A stretch of 6,264 bases of DNA. Origin: Saprospiraceae bacterium. GTDB taxonomy: Bacteria; Bacteroidota; Bacteroidia; Chitinophagales; Saprospiraceae. The translations under genes and the position numbers were made by a program. The notes beneath the pieces are model-generated. The model worked only from the letters and a program-made list of their open reading frames with translations. It was not told the origin of the DNA and did no database searches. Below are positions 1 to 6,264 of this stretch, one piece after another. How positions within the stretch are numbered: the stretch's first letter is position 1; the number at the start of each line of letters is the position of its first letter. The stretch is from positions 1 to 6,264 of the forward strand of contig SLKL01000150.1 in the NCBI GenBank assembly GCA_007134625.1, read 5' to 3'.

Positions 1-548
1 CCGGCTTTTTCTACGCACTTTTTGATATTGTTATAGGCAGAGTATTGACCTGTGATGATATGAAAGTTGGCTTCAAGCCTAACACCATTGTAACCCTTTG
101 GATCGGTAATTCCCTCCTCATTATCCACCTTATAATCCTGAGGAATAACATGAATGATTTTAGCTCCGGGATCCAATACAATTTTATGCATATCATCCTT
201 CAGCTTTTTGATATCAGCCTCATTGATTTCAACATCACTGTTGTCTCTAATGAGGACACCCCGATGTTGAAGACTCCTGATGTGCTGACCGGCTATACCA
301 ACCACCACCTCTGTCACCTGCTGTCCGCATTTACGCTCAATCTGGTTAGTGGCTTTCTTTATTGCCGCTACGGTTTTATCTATATTAAAAACCATTCCAC
401 GGGTTACACCGGTGGACTCTACAGTGCTGGAGGCTATTATTTCTACCCTGCCGTAATCATTCTTTTTGCCGGCTAAGGCAACAACTTTGGTAGTACCAAT
501 ATCCAGTGCAAAGACCATTTCTTTCCTGTACTGTCGAGATTCTATCAT
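1..548 (-). CDS. ftsA: Cell division protein FtsA, N-terminal part (3' end cut by window edge)
   Basis: FtsA is an actin-like ATPase that tethers FtsZ filaments to the cytoplasmic membrane and recruits later divisome proteins. The frame from 548 stays open to the left edge and gives 182 codons, under half of a usual FtsA of about 420-450 aa. Residues 14-25 (ALDIGTTKVVAL) are the phosphate-1 loop of subdomain 1A. The part from about residue 84 to 165, with VVVGIAGQHI, HVIPQDYKVD and GYNGVRLEANFHIITG, matches subdomain 1C, the FtsA-specific region that replaces the 1B domain of actin. The C-terminal membrane helix is outside the window. The gene follows ftsQ by 35 bp. The start is uncertain: ATG at 548 has no Shine-Dalgarno, whereas an in-frame ATG at 518 (residue 11) is preceded by AGGAAAG and would still keep the whole ATPase motif. 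The family assignment is firm. Confidence 0.96.
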   Translation of the reverse strand, partial: MIESRQYRKEMVFALDIGTTKVVALAGKKNDYGRVEIIASSTVESTGVTRGMVFNIDKTVAAIKKATNQIERKCGQQVTEVVVGIAGQHIRSLQHRGVLIRDNSDVEINEADIKKLKDDMHKIVLDPGAKIIHVIPQDYKVDNEEGITDPKGYNGVRLEANFHIITGQYSAYNNIKKCVEKA

Positions 549-583
549 GTCAACTCTGTTTAATAAAGTGATAAAAAATTCTT

Positions 584-1381
584 TTATGGTGTGGCAGTAG
601 TTTTTCGCGTTGCAACTACTTGCCCTTCATATTTCAAACTAATTGTTTCGTATTTTCCCCAACCTACCTGAGCAATTACCTCAGTGTAAAAATCTTCAAG
701 ATCCCACAGTTTTTCCTGCATGGATTCCCACTCCCCTAATTCCACTTTTTCTGTACCCATGACCGGGATAACTTTATATTCCTTAAGCGCCGTTACTACC
801 AATTGATCTACAAGTACCTCAAGAAAAGCGCTTTTACCTACAAGCGTGAAGAATTCACCTATTCTGGCAAGATCTTTAATGTCTGCTTCTTCTGTCGTAT
901 TGGCTTGTGGCACTCTTCCTCTCACTACCGGCAGCTTTGGTCTGTACTCCATGGGCAGCGGCATGACTTTACCGTATCGATCAACGTAATACGACTCTCC
1001 CCTTGCCGGAACTACCCTTGACACCGGATACCTCGGCTCACATTCTACTTTTAAAATACCATTGCTATTCACAAAAACTTTTGCAGTTTTTACATAAGGA
1101 TGGGCATTTAAGCTTTTATACAATTCCTTCAGCGGCAATTCTGAAAGCGTATAAGTGTGTATAGAATCTTCCAATGAATTCTTTACGAACTCAGTAAAAT
1201 TACCCACTTCTATCAGATGTATCATGTTTTCTGGATTGTGGATAATAACTTCCACCCCTTCAATAGCAACATCTTTTTTGTATTGAAAAGCTACAACCAA
1301 TACCCACACGATGCCAACCCATGCTATCAATTGCAGCAAAGTTCCTATCCACGCGCCAATATTAAAATCGAGACTTTTCAT
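584..1381 (-). CDS. ftsQ: Cell division protein FtsQ (Bacteroidota type)
   Basis: FtsQ is a bitopic membrane protein of the divisome that links early cytoplasmic components to the periplasmic septal synthesis machinery. The 265-aa product has a short cytoplasmic N-terminus, one hydrophobic segment at about residues 10-32, and a periplasmic remainder. Residues 76-120, including TLSELPLKELYKSLNAHPYV and then KVFVNSNGILKVECEPRYPV, resemble the POTRA end and the start of the beta domain. They are followed by YYVDRYGKVMPLP and PVVRG (residues 131-155), which are typical of Bacteroidota FtsQ. The sequence is far from the Escherichia coli protein, so the call rests on these short motifs, the topology and the position immediately before ftsA. 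The ATG at 1381 has no Shine-Dalgarno but an A/T-rich leader (AATAAATAATCAAAATAAA), common in this phylum. murC usually lies directly upstream; here murG does, 10 bp away. Confidence 0.93.
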   Translation of the reverse strand: MKSLDFNIGAWIGTLLQLIAWVGIVWVLVVAFQYKKDVAIEGVEVIIHNPENMIHLIEVGNFTEFVKNSLEDSIHTYTLSELPLKELYKSLNAHPYVKTAKVFVNSNGILKVECEPRYPVSRVVPARGESYYVDRYGKVMPLPMEYRPKLPVVRGRVPQANTTEEADIKDLARIGEFFTLVGKSAFLEVLVDQLVVTALKEYKVIPVMGTEKVELGEWESMQEKLWDLEDFYTEVIAQVGWGKYETISLKYEGQVVATRKTTATP

Positions 1382-1391
1382 TTTATTTTGA

Positions 1392-2483
1392 TTATTTATT
1401 CTTCATTTTAATTAATGTTTCAGCTATCTGTATAGCCGCATTTTCTCTCCCCTCCTTTCCAATATTTTCGCTTAATGCATTCAGCTTTTCATCATCCTCG
1501 ATCAAATCATTAATTTTCTCAATTAACATTTGACCAACATCCACGTCTCGGACCATTATTGCAGCATGCCTGTTTTCCAGGTATGCTGCATTTTTGGTTT
1601 GATGATCTTCTGCCACATTTGGCGAAGGCACCAGAACTGAGGGTTTTCTCACGACCGCCAATTCTGATAAAGTAAGAGCTCCGGCTCGGCAGACGACCAA
1701 ATCTGCTATACTGTATGCCAGGTCCATCCTGTCTATAAACTGCATTGCTCTCACATTTGGCAGCTTTGCAGTTTCACAATCCAGGAATGCAGCGTCATTT
1801 CTTCCGGTTTGCCAGATAACAAAAATATCCGGGCGACTTTTAAAATACTCAACTGCATCTCTCACTGCCAGATTTATGGTTCTGGCTCCCAAACTCCCTC
1901 CAAAAAACAGGAGGGTTTTCCTACTTTGACCCCAATCGAAAAAGCGCTTTGCTTCCTCTTGATAATATAATAAAGACCTTATATCCTTCCTTACGGGATT
2001 GCCTGTCAACTCGATTTTCTCTTTTGGAAAAAACCGCTCCAAGCCCTCAAATGCAACAAAAACCTTTTCCACACTTTTAGCTAACCATTTATTAGCGAGC
2101 CCCGGATAATTATTGCTCTCCAGAATCGCTGTTGGAACTCCCATCCATTGGGCCATTTTTAATGCGGGAGCACTTGCGTAACCTCCCGTTCCAAAAGCGA
2201 CATCCGGTTTGAAATCGGCAATCACTTTTCTTACTTTCAAAAAACTACTCACCAATCGAAAAGGAACCATCACATTTTTTAAACTCAGCTTCCTTTGTAT
2301 TCCTCTGATCGGTAATCCTATTATTTCGTATCCCGCTTTCGGGATTTTTTCCATTTCCATTTTTCCCTCTGCCCCTATAAAAAGTATCTCACAATCCGGA
2401 ACCAATTCCACAAGGGCATCCGCTACTGCTACAGCGGGAAAAATATGCCCCCCGGTTCCACCTCCACTAATCAGTACTCTCAT
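1392..2483 (-). CDS. murG: UDP-GlcNAc:undecaprenyl-PP-MurNAc-pentapeptide GlcNAc transferase MurG
   Basis: MurG transfers GlcNAc from UDP-GlcNAc to lipid I on the inner face of the cytoplasmic membrane, making lipid II. The 363-aa length is normal and both GT-B (family GT28) Rossmann domains are present. The N-terminal domain has GGGTGGH at residues 7-13 and GTGGYASAP at 98-106. The C-terminal domain has GGSLGA at 195-200, WQTGR at 224-228, CRAGALTLSEL at 265-275 and PNVAEDHQTKNA at 288-299, which form the UDP-GlcNAc pocket. The usual acceptor-side EQN motif reads ESN (residues 122-124); Glu and Asn are kept. The ATG at 2483 lies inside the end of ftsW (17 bp overlap in another frame) and has AGAGGT five bases upstream, so translational coupling is likely. 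The next gene is ftsQ, not the expected murC. A strong stem-loop sits inside the coding region at 1561-1589. Confidence 0.98.
   Translation of the reverse strand: MRVLISGGGTGGHIFPAVAVADALVELVPDCEILFIGAEGKMEMEKIPKAGYEIIGLPIRGIQRKLSLKNVMVPFRLVSSFLKVRKVIADFKPDVAFGTGGYASAPALKMAQWMGVPTAILESNNYPGLANKWLAKSVEKVFVAFEGLERFFPKEKIELTGNPVRKDIRSLLYYQEEAKRFFDWGQSRKTLLFFGGSLGARTINLAVRDAVEYFKSRPDIFVIWQTGRNDAAFLDCETAKLPNVRAMQFIDRMDLAYSIADLVVCRAGALTLSELAVVRKPSVLVPSPNVAEDHQTKNAAYLENRHAAIMVRDVDVGQMLIEKINDLIEDDEKLNALSENIGKEGRENAAIQIAETLIKMKNK
1561..1589 (-). repeat. Short-loop inverted repeat inside murG
   Basis: Twelve-base arms at 1561-1572 and 1578-1589 are complementary except for one position, with a five-base loop. 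On the murG mRNA the odd pair is A-C; on an antisense transcript it would be G-U. The arms encode part of the segment AAYLENRHAA (residues 299-308), so codon constraint may explain much of it. No T-run follows on the mRNA side, so it is not an intrinsic terminator. Confidence 0.5.
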
Positions 2484-3648
2484 ACTCTACCTCTGTTTTT
2501 ACCAATTTATCCTCGGGCACATCACCTACCACGTGCCTCCCTACACTCAATATCATTCCAATGCTGATGCAGGCAAATATCACAGATGTTCCTCCCATAC
2601 TTATCAAAGGCAAGGTCAATCCTGTTACCGGTAGCAAATTAACGGAAACCGCCATATTCAATAATGCCTGTAATGTAAGCATGACACTGAGTCCGACTGC
2701 TAACAGGGCTCCAAATGCTTTGGGACTGTTTTTCACTAGACTAATAGACCTGAAGAAAATAAACATGAAGGCAAAAAGCACTAATAAACCACCGATAAAA
2801 CCCCATTCCTCCGCAATAATCGCATAAATAAAATCCGCATAGGGAGAAGGTAAAAAGTTACGTTGTACACTATTACCGGGTCCTACACCTGTCAAGCCAC
2901 CGCCGGCTATGGCAATTTTTGCCTGATCAACCTGATAGGTATCACCACCTCCTGAGGTAAAAGCCATCACTCTCGAGGTCCAGGTTTCTGACCTAATCAG
3001 ATCCGGAAAGTATGCACCCCAAACAAAAATCAGTGATACCACAAAAATTCCAACCATTACCATTGACCCCAATATCTTTAAATTCATCTGACCTACAAAC
3101 ATCAAAGTAAAGCAGGTGAGAAATAGCATCAGTGCAGTAGATAAATCCGCTGGAGCAATCAAAGCGCATACCAAAACTATCGGCAGCAATACAGGAACAA
3201 AGGCAGTTTTCAGGTTCGCCAGACAAGAGCGGTTTAGTGATAACTGAGTCGCCAGGTAAATAACCAATGCCACCTTCGCAAAATCGGAGGTTTGGAAAGT
3301 CATATCCACTATTGGAATTCTCAACCATCTTCTCGCTCCATTAATTTCCACTCCTGCAACCAGGGTCAATACCAGTAGAACAATAGCCGTCAGCAGCAAT
3401 ATCCCGGACACCTTAGCAAAAAACATATAATGTACTCTGTAAAATGTCCACAACAAACCCAGTCCCATTGCCAGAATGCCCAAATGCTTCAAAAAGTAAT
3501 ACTCTGTATTTCCACCTTGAGCAGTATAAGCAAGACCGCCGGTTGCACTATATACAACAAGAGCAGAGAATACCGGCAATATCAGCATTACCAGCCAGAT
3601 GTACTTCTCGCCCTTAAGTCTGTCGTATATGTTTAATCCAAACTGCAT
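2467..3648 (-). CDS. ftsW: Septal peptidoglycan glycosyltransferase FtsW (SEDS family)
   Basis: FtsW is the polytopic SEDS protein that polymerises lipid II at the division site together with its class B penicillin-binding protein partner. The 393-aa product has about ten hydrophobic segments. Family landmarks are NGARRWL at residues 103-109, QTSDFAK at 119-125 (a variant of the QPSEFAK motif of proteobacterial FtsW), DLSTA at 168-172, GLTGVGPGNSVQRNFLP at 251-267, YADFIYAIIAEEWG at 270-283 and LPVTGLTLPLISMGGTS at 339-355. Asp272 in the periplasmic loop corresponds to the essential catalytic Asp of SEDS polymerases (Asp297 in E. coli FtsW). Position inside the dcw cluster favours FtsW over its paralogue RodA. 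The ATG at 3648 is three bases after the mraY stop and is preceded by a weak AAGG. In related bacteria murD separates mraY and ftsW, but it is absent here. The TAG stop falls inside murG. Confidence 0.97.
   Translation of the reverse strand: MQFGLNIYDRLKGEKYIWLVMLILPVFSALVVYSATGGLAYTAQGGNTEYYFLKHLGILAMGLGLLWTFYRVHYMFFAKVSGILLLTAIVLLVLTLVAGVEINGARRWLRIPIVDMTFQTSDFAKVALVIYLATQLSLNRSCLANLKTAFVPVLLPIVLVCALIAPADLSTALMLFLTCFTLMFVGQMNLKILGSMVMVGIFVVSLIFVWGAYFPDLIRSETWTSRVMAFTSGGGDTYQVDQAKIAIAGGGLTGVGPGNSVQRNFLPSPYADFIYAIIAEEWGFIGGLLVLFAFMFIFFRSISLVKNSPKAFGALLAVGLSVMLTLQALLNMAVSVNLLPVTGLTLPLISMGGTSVIFACISIGMILSVGRHVVGDVPEDKLVKTEVEYESTD
2489..2494 (-). promoter_or_regulatory. Shine-Dalgarno-like site for murG inside ftsW
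   Basis: AGAGGT lies five bases before the murG ATG, within the last ftsW codons. It supports the start at 2483 and reinitiation after ftsW. The site is also constrained by FtsW codons, and Bacteroidota make little use of Shine-Dalgarno pairing, so the match may be accidental. Confidence 0.3.
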
Positions 3649-3651
3649 TAC

Positions 3652-4908
3652 TTACCTTATCTTTAATGTGATGACAGTAATTACTGCCAATAACACTCCT
3701 ATGATCCAGAATCGGGTTACGATTTTTGATTCGTGCATACCCATTTTCTGATAATGATGATGTAGTGGCGCCATTAAAAAGACTCGCCTCCCTTCACCGT
3801 ATTTTTTCTTTGTATATTTAAACCATGCTACCTGTATCATGACTGAGAGATTCTCAATCAAGAAAATCCCACATAGCAATGGAATTAGTAATTCTTTTCT
3901 CAGGACAATAGCCAGGGTAGCAATAATACCCCCCAATGCAAGTGATCCCGTATCACCCATAAATACTTTTGCCGGGTAGGCATTGTACCAGAGAAAACCG
4001 AGACAAGCACCAATAAAACAGGCGCTAAAAATCACTAGCTCTCCGGAATAGGGCAAATAAAGGATATTGAGATAATCAGCGAAAATATTATGTCCGGAGA
4101 CATAAGCAAATACCCCAAGAATGGAAGCGATAATTGCTGAAACACCGGCAGCAAGTCCATCGAGACCATCAGTTAGATTAGCAGCATTTGAGACAGCCGT
4201 AACTATAAAAATAGCAATCAAAACAAATATAATCCCGACAACTCTATAAGCATTATCACCCAAAAACGCCACTAAAACCTTGTAATCAAAGTTGTTATCT
4301 TTGAGAAAAGGAACATTAGTTAGTGTTGTTTTTACGTATGCCATTTGTTTCGGTTCGCTGTTTTCGCTTAATTGGGTCTCTACAACCCTTATTACTTCAT
4401 AATTTTTTTCTACTGCCTTATCCATGCTTACTCTCACAACTACCTGATCACTTGCCAGCATGGCTACTCCTATTATCAATCCAACTCCGACCTGACCAAG
4501 GATCTTAAATTTTCCACTTAAACCGCCTTTATCTTTTTTAAAGACTTTAATGTAGTCGTCTACAAATCCGATAATTGCCATCCAAACGGTTACCAGTAGC
4601 ATTAGCTGGATATATATATTGGTCAAATCCGAGAGCAAAAGGCAAGGCACTAATATTCCAAGAATAATTATTATTCCACCCATTGTTGGGGTACCTTGTT
4701 TTTGCTTTTGTCCTTCAAGACCAAGGTCACGGACTGATTCGCCAATTTGCTTTTTTTTCAAATAATTGATGATCTTGCTTCCAAAGATCACAGATATAAT
4801 CAAAGAGATAATAATCGCCAGTCCTGCCCTGAATGTGAGGAACTTGAAGAGCCCAGTACCGGGCAAATCATAATTACTCTCTAAGAATTCAAAAAAGTGG
4901 TACAACAT
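3652..4908 (-). CDS. mraY: Phospho-N-acetylmuramoyl-pentapeptide transferase MraY
   Basis: MraY moves phospho-MurNAc-pentapeptide from UDP onto undecaprenyl phosphate, forming lipid I, the first membrane step of peptidoglycan synthesis. The 418-aa product is a multi-spanning membrane protein with all family signatures: KQGTPTMGG at residues 70-78, GFVDDYIK at 114-121 (Asp117 and Asp118), [12 protein letters not shown] at 244-255, [19 protein letters not shown] at 309-327 and the HHHYQ loop at 383-387. It is about 60 residues longer than E. coli MraY (360 aa). Most of the excess is a polar segment at about residues 155-195, which I expect in the periplasm and which is known from Bacteroidota homologues. 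The N-terminus ([10 protein letters not shown], then [14 protein letters not shown]) fits the phylum's MraY start, supporting ATG at 4908. It lies 118 bp downstream of murE, across a gap with a large inverted repeat, and 3 bp upstream of ftsW. Confidence 0.98.
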   Translation of the reverse strand: MLYHFFEFLESNYDLPGTGLFKFLTFRAGLAIIISLIISVIFGSKIINYLKKKQIGESVRDLGLEGQKQKQGTPTMGGIIIILGILVPCLLLSDLTNIYIQLMLLVTVWMAIIGFVDDYIKVFKKDKGGLSGKFKILGQVGVGLIIGVAMLASDQVVVRVSMDKAVEKNYEVIRVVETQLSENSEPKQMAYVKTTLTNVPFLKDNNFDYKVLVAFLGDNAYRVVGIIFVLIAIFIVTAVSNAANLTDGLDGLAAGVSAIIASILGVFAYVSGHNIFADYLNILYLPYSGELVIFSACFIGACLGFLWYNAYPAKVFMGDTGSLALGGIIATLAIVLRKELLIPLLCGIFLIENLSVMIQVAWFKYTKKKYGEGRRVFLMAPLHHHYQKMGMHESKIVTRFWIIGVLLAVITVITLKIR

Positions 4909-5026
4909 TTGCAGTGATTAAAAACAGAGAGCAGCAGGTTGCCTATTAAAAAGTCCAACCTAATCTTTTCAGCAACCTTGCTGCATCTGTTAACCAAACC
5001 TGATTTAAATAAAAAAACCTACATCT
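4909..5026 (-). other. murE-mraY intergenic region / mraY leader
   Basis: This 118 bp stretch is the only sizeable non-coding gap in the window; the other junctions are 3 bp, a 17 bp overlap, 10 bp and 35 bp. I see no small open frame with coding character. On the transcribed strand it contains T-runs, a large imperfect inverted repeat and several GGTT-containing words (TAGGTTTT, CAGGTTTGG, AAGGTTGC, TAGGTTGG). TAGGTTTT and TAGGTTGG are near the Bacteroidota -7 consensus TAnnTTTG, but neither has a convincing TTTG at the right distance upstream, so I do not call a promoter. It may be a 5' leader or a processing/attenuation site; that function is inferred. Confidence 0.6.
4931..4984 (-). repeat. 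Imperfect inverted repeat, possible attenuator or processing hairpin upstream of mraY
   Basis: In the minus-strand transcript, GCAGCAAGGTTGC (4984-4972) can pair with GCAACCTGCTGC (4942-4931). This gives 12 base pairs with a single bulged A and a 29-base loop. Downstream comes TCTCTGTTTTT, so the element resembles a weak or attenuating terminator, but the T-run begins about six bases after the stem and the loop is long. It lies between two essential genes of one pathway, which argues against full termination. Partial attenuation, mRNA protection or RNase processing are alternatives. The pairing is directly visible; the function is not. Confidence 0.55.
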
Positions 5027-6264
5027 TTACTCCGGTATGCACAGGGCTTGCCGGATTTTCTCTTTATCGTCGAAGGGAACTTTTTCCCCGTTAATTTCCT
5101 GATACTTCTCGTGGCCTTTTCCCGCCACCAGGATAATATCCTCTACTTTTGCTATTCTACATGCCGTTCTAATGGCCTCCGCTCTGTCTGTCACTCTCCT
5201 CACTTTATATAAATCGCTCTCTTTTATTCCCTGAGCGATGTCTTCAATTATAATTGCCGAATTTTCAGACCGCGGATTGTCAGAAGTAATAATCACTTCA
5301 TCACCATATTTCGCAGCTATTTTTCCCATTTCTGGTCGTTTCGTTTTATCTCTATCTCCTCCACAGCCAAAAACAACTATCAATTTTTGACCCTGCCTTT
5401 TCAACTGAGCGATGGACTCCAGAATATTTTTCAATGCATCGGGCGTATGTGCGTAATCTACGAGTGCTTTTGGCAAACCCGGATTAAAATGAACATGATC
5501 AAATCTTCCTTCCGGGGCTTTGACTTTGCTCATCGCAGTAAGCAGCTCCACACTACTGAATCCCAGAATGCGACCGACTGCATATACCGCTGTAATATTC
5601 GATGCATTATACTCGCCTGATAGTAAAAAATGCGATTCAAAACGATCCAAAACCAATTGCAAACCCTCTATTGAATTCTCAATTATTCTGGACTTGTAAT
5701 CTGCCTCACGGGAAATACTGTAACTAAAGATTTCCGCTTTGGTATTCTGCATCATCACCTTTCCATTTTTGTCATCCGCGTTAAAAAGCGCAAACGAATC
5801 AGCTGACAGCTCATCGAAAAACTTTTTCTTAGCTTTTATGTATTCACTGAATGTACCGTGATAATCCAGATGATCGTGAGTGATATTAGTAAAAACACCC
5901 CCGGCAAAATTCAAACCTGCGGTTCGCTCCTGATCCAAAGCATGGGAACTCACCTCCATAAAAGCATATCGACAGCCTTCATCCACCATTTTTGACAAAA
6001 TCGAATTGATTTCATACGCATCAGGTGTAGTATGGGTTCCCGGGTAAAAGTCTCCACCGATCTTGTTACCTATAGTCGATAACATACCCGCTTTGATATC
6101 CAGACCTGAAAAAAGATCGAAAAGTAAATTCACAATAGTAGTCTTCCCATTGGTTCCTGTAACCCCTATCAGTTCAAGGCTTTCAGAGGGATTGCCAAAA
6201 AACGTTGAGCACATCTGTGCCCAGGCTTTCCTGCTGTTTTTCACCTGAATCCAGTTCACTGAAA
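5027..6264 (-). CDS. murE: UDP-MurNAc-tripeptide synthetase MurE, meso-DAP type (5' end cut by window edge)
   Basis: MurE is the cytoplasmic ATP-dependent ligase that adds the third amino acid to UDP-MurNAc-L-Ala-D-Glu. The frame stays open to the right edge. A GTG at 6259 could be mistaken for the start, but it lies in the conserved sequence just before the ATP site, so roughly 75-85 N-terminal residues (the UDP-binding domain) are missing. Numbering from that GTG, motifs are GVTGTNGKTT (32-41, P-loop), HTTPDA (76-81), SSHALDQ (104-110), TNITHDHLDYHG (124-135), Lys144 (position of the carbamylated lysine), GEYNASN (215-221), VDYAHTPDAL (267-276), GCGGDRD (298-304) and GKGHE (380-384). DNPRSE at 327-332 is the DNPR signature of meso-diaminopimelate-adding enzymes, unlike lysine-adding MurE. 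The gene ends with TAA 118 bp before mraY. It is the only Mur ligase in the window. Confidence 0.97.
   Translation of the reverse strand, partial: SVNWIQVKNSRKAWAQMCSTFFGNPSESLELIGVTGTNGKTTIVNLLFDLFSGLDIKAGMLSTIGNKIGGDFYPGTHTTPDAYEINSILSKMVDEGCRYAFMEVSSHALDQERTAGLNFAGGVFTNITHDHLDYHGTFSEYIKAKKKFFDELSADSFALFNADDKNGKVMMQNTKAEIFSYSISREADYKSRIIENSIEGLQLVLDRFESHFLLSGEYNASNITAVYAVGRILGFSSVELLTAMSKVKAPEGRFDHVHFNPGLPKALVDYAHTPDALKNILESIAQLKRQGQKLIVVFGCGGDRDKTKRPEMGKIAAKYGDEVIITSDNPRSENSAIIIEDIAQGIKESDLYKVRRVTDRAEAIRTACRIAKVEDIILVAGKGHEKYQEINGEKVPFDDKEKIRQALCIPE

Noticed and set aside
45..476. Plus-strand open frame of 143 codons
   Set aside because: It is fully antisense to ftsA, whose frame shows clear FtsA motifs; the plus-strand translation has no recognisable domain.
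987..997. TAATACGACTC, identical to the first part of a T7 phage promoter
   Set aside because: The match stops after 11 bases, the initiation part is absent, and the bases encode the conserved YYVDRYG region of FtsQ on the other strand; a coincidence.
2209..2634. Plus-strand open frame of 141 codons across the ftsW-murG junction
   Set aside because: Antisense shadow of two well-supported genes with no start signal or domain.
2993..3328. Minus-strand open frame of 111 codons in another frame
   Set aside because: It lies within ftsW, whose own frame carries the SEDS motifs across the same bases; the alternative product is Cys/Ser/Gly-rich and resembles nothing known to me.
4950..4965. Bacteroidota-type promoter (-7 TAnnTTTG) for mraY
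   Set aside because: TAGGTTGG is only an approximate match and no TTTG occurs at the expected distance upstream.
4920..4984. Factor-independent terminator after murE
   Set aside because: The loop is 29 bases, the T-run is offset from the stem, and the next gene is an essential member of the same cluster; kept only as an inverted repeat of unknown function.
6257..6259. GTG as the murE start
   Set aside because: The frame continues upstream to the window edge, and the MurE N-terminal domain is expected there; the sequence around the GTG aligns with the middle of the protein just before the P-loop.

Overview
The window is one uninterrupted minus-strand stretch of a division and cell wall (dcw) cluster. 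Read in the direction of transcription (right to left) it holds murE (5' end beyond the window), mraY, ftsW, murG, ftsQ and the first 182 codons of ftsA. I see no RNA genes, mobile elements, CRISPR arrays or credible plus-strand genes; open frames on the plus strand are antisense shadows.

The organism is most likely a member of the Bacteroidota, perhaps Cytophagales-like, though the lower rank is a guess. The evidence is the long MraY (418 aa) with an extra periplasmic segment, the FtsW variants QTSDFAK and GPGNSVQRNFLP, the MurG stretch PNVAEDHQTKNA, a short divergent FtsQ, moderate to low GC, and mostly weak or absent Shine-Dalgarno sequences with AT-rich leaders. The DNPRSE motif of MurE points to meso-diaminopimelate peptidoglycan.

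The products act in sequence. MurE adds the third stem-peptide residue in the cytoplasm. MraY links the pentapeptide precursor to undecaprenyl phosphate (lipid I), and MurG adds GlcNAc (lipid II). FtsW polymerises lipid II at the septum. FtsQ and FtsA are divisome scaffold and membrane-anchor proteins. Spacing is tight (3 bp, a 17 bp overlap, 10 bp, 35 bp), consistent with co-transcription, except for a 118 bp gap between murE and mraY that contains a strong imperfect inverted repeat.

The main departure from expectation is gene content. The usual Bacteroidota order is murE-mraY-murD-ftsW-murG-murC-ftsQ-ftsA. Here both murD and murC are absent, with clean junctions of 3 and 10 bp and no remnants. 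Each gene present looks intact and functional. Apart from this, the region is ordinary core-genome sequence, and I found no new system in it.
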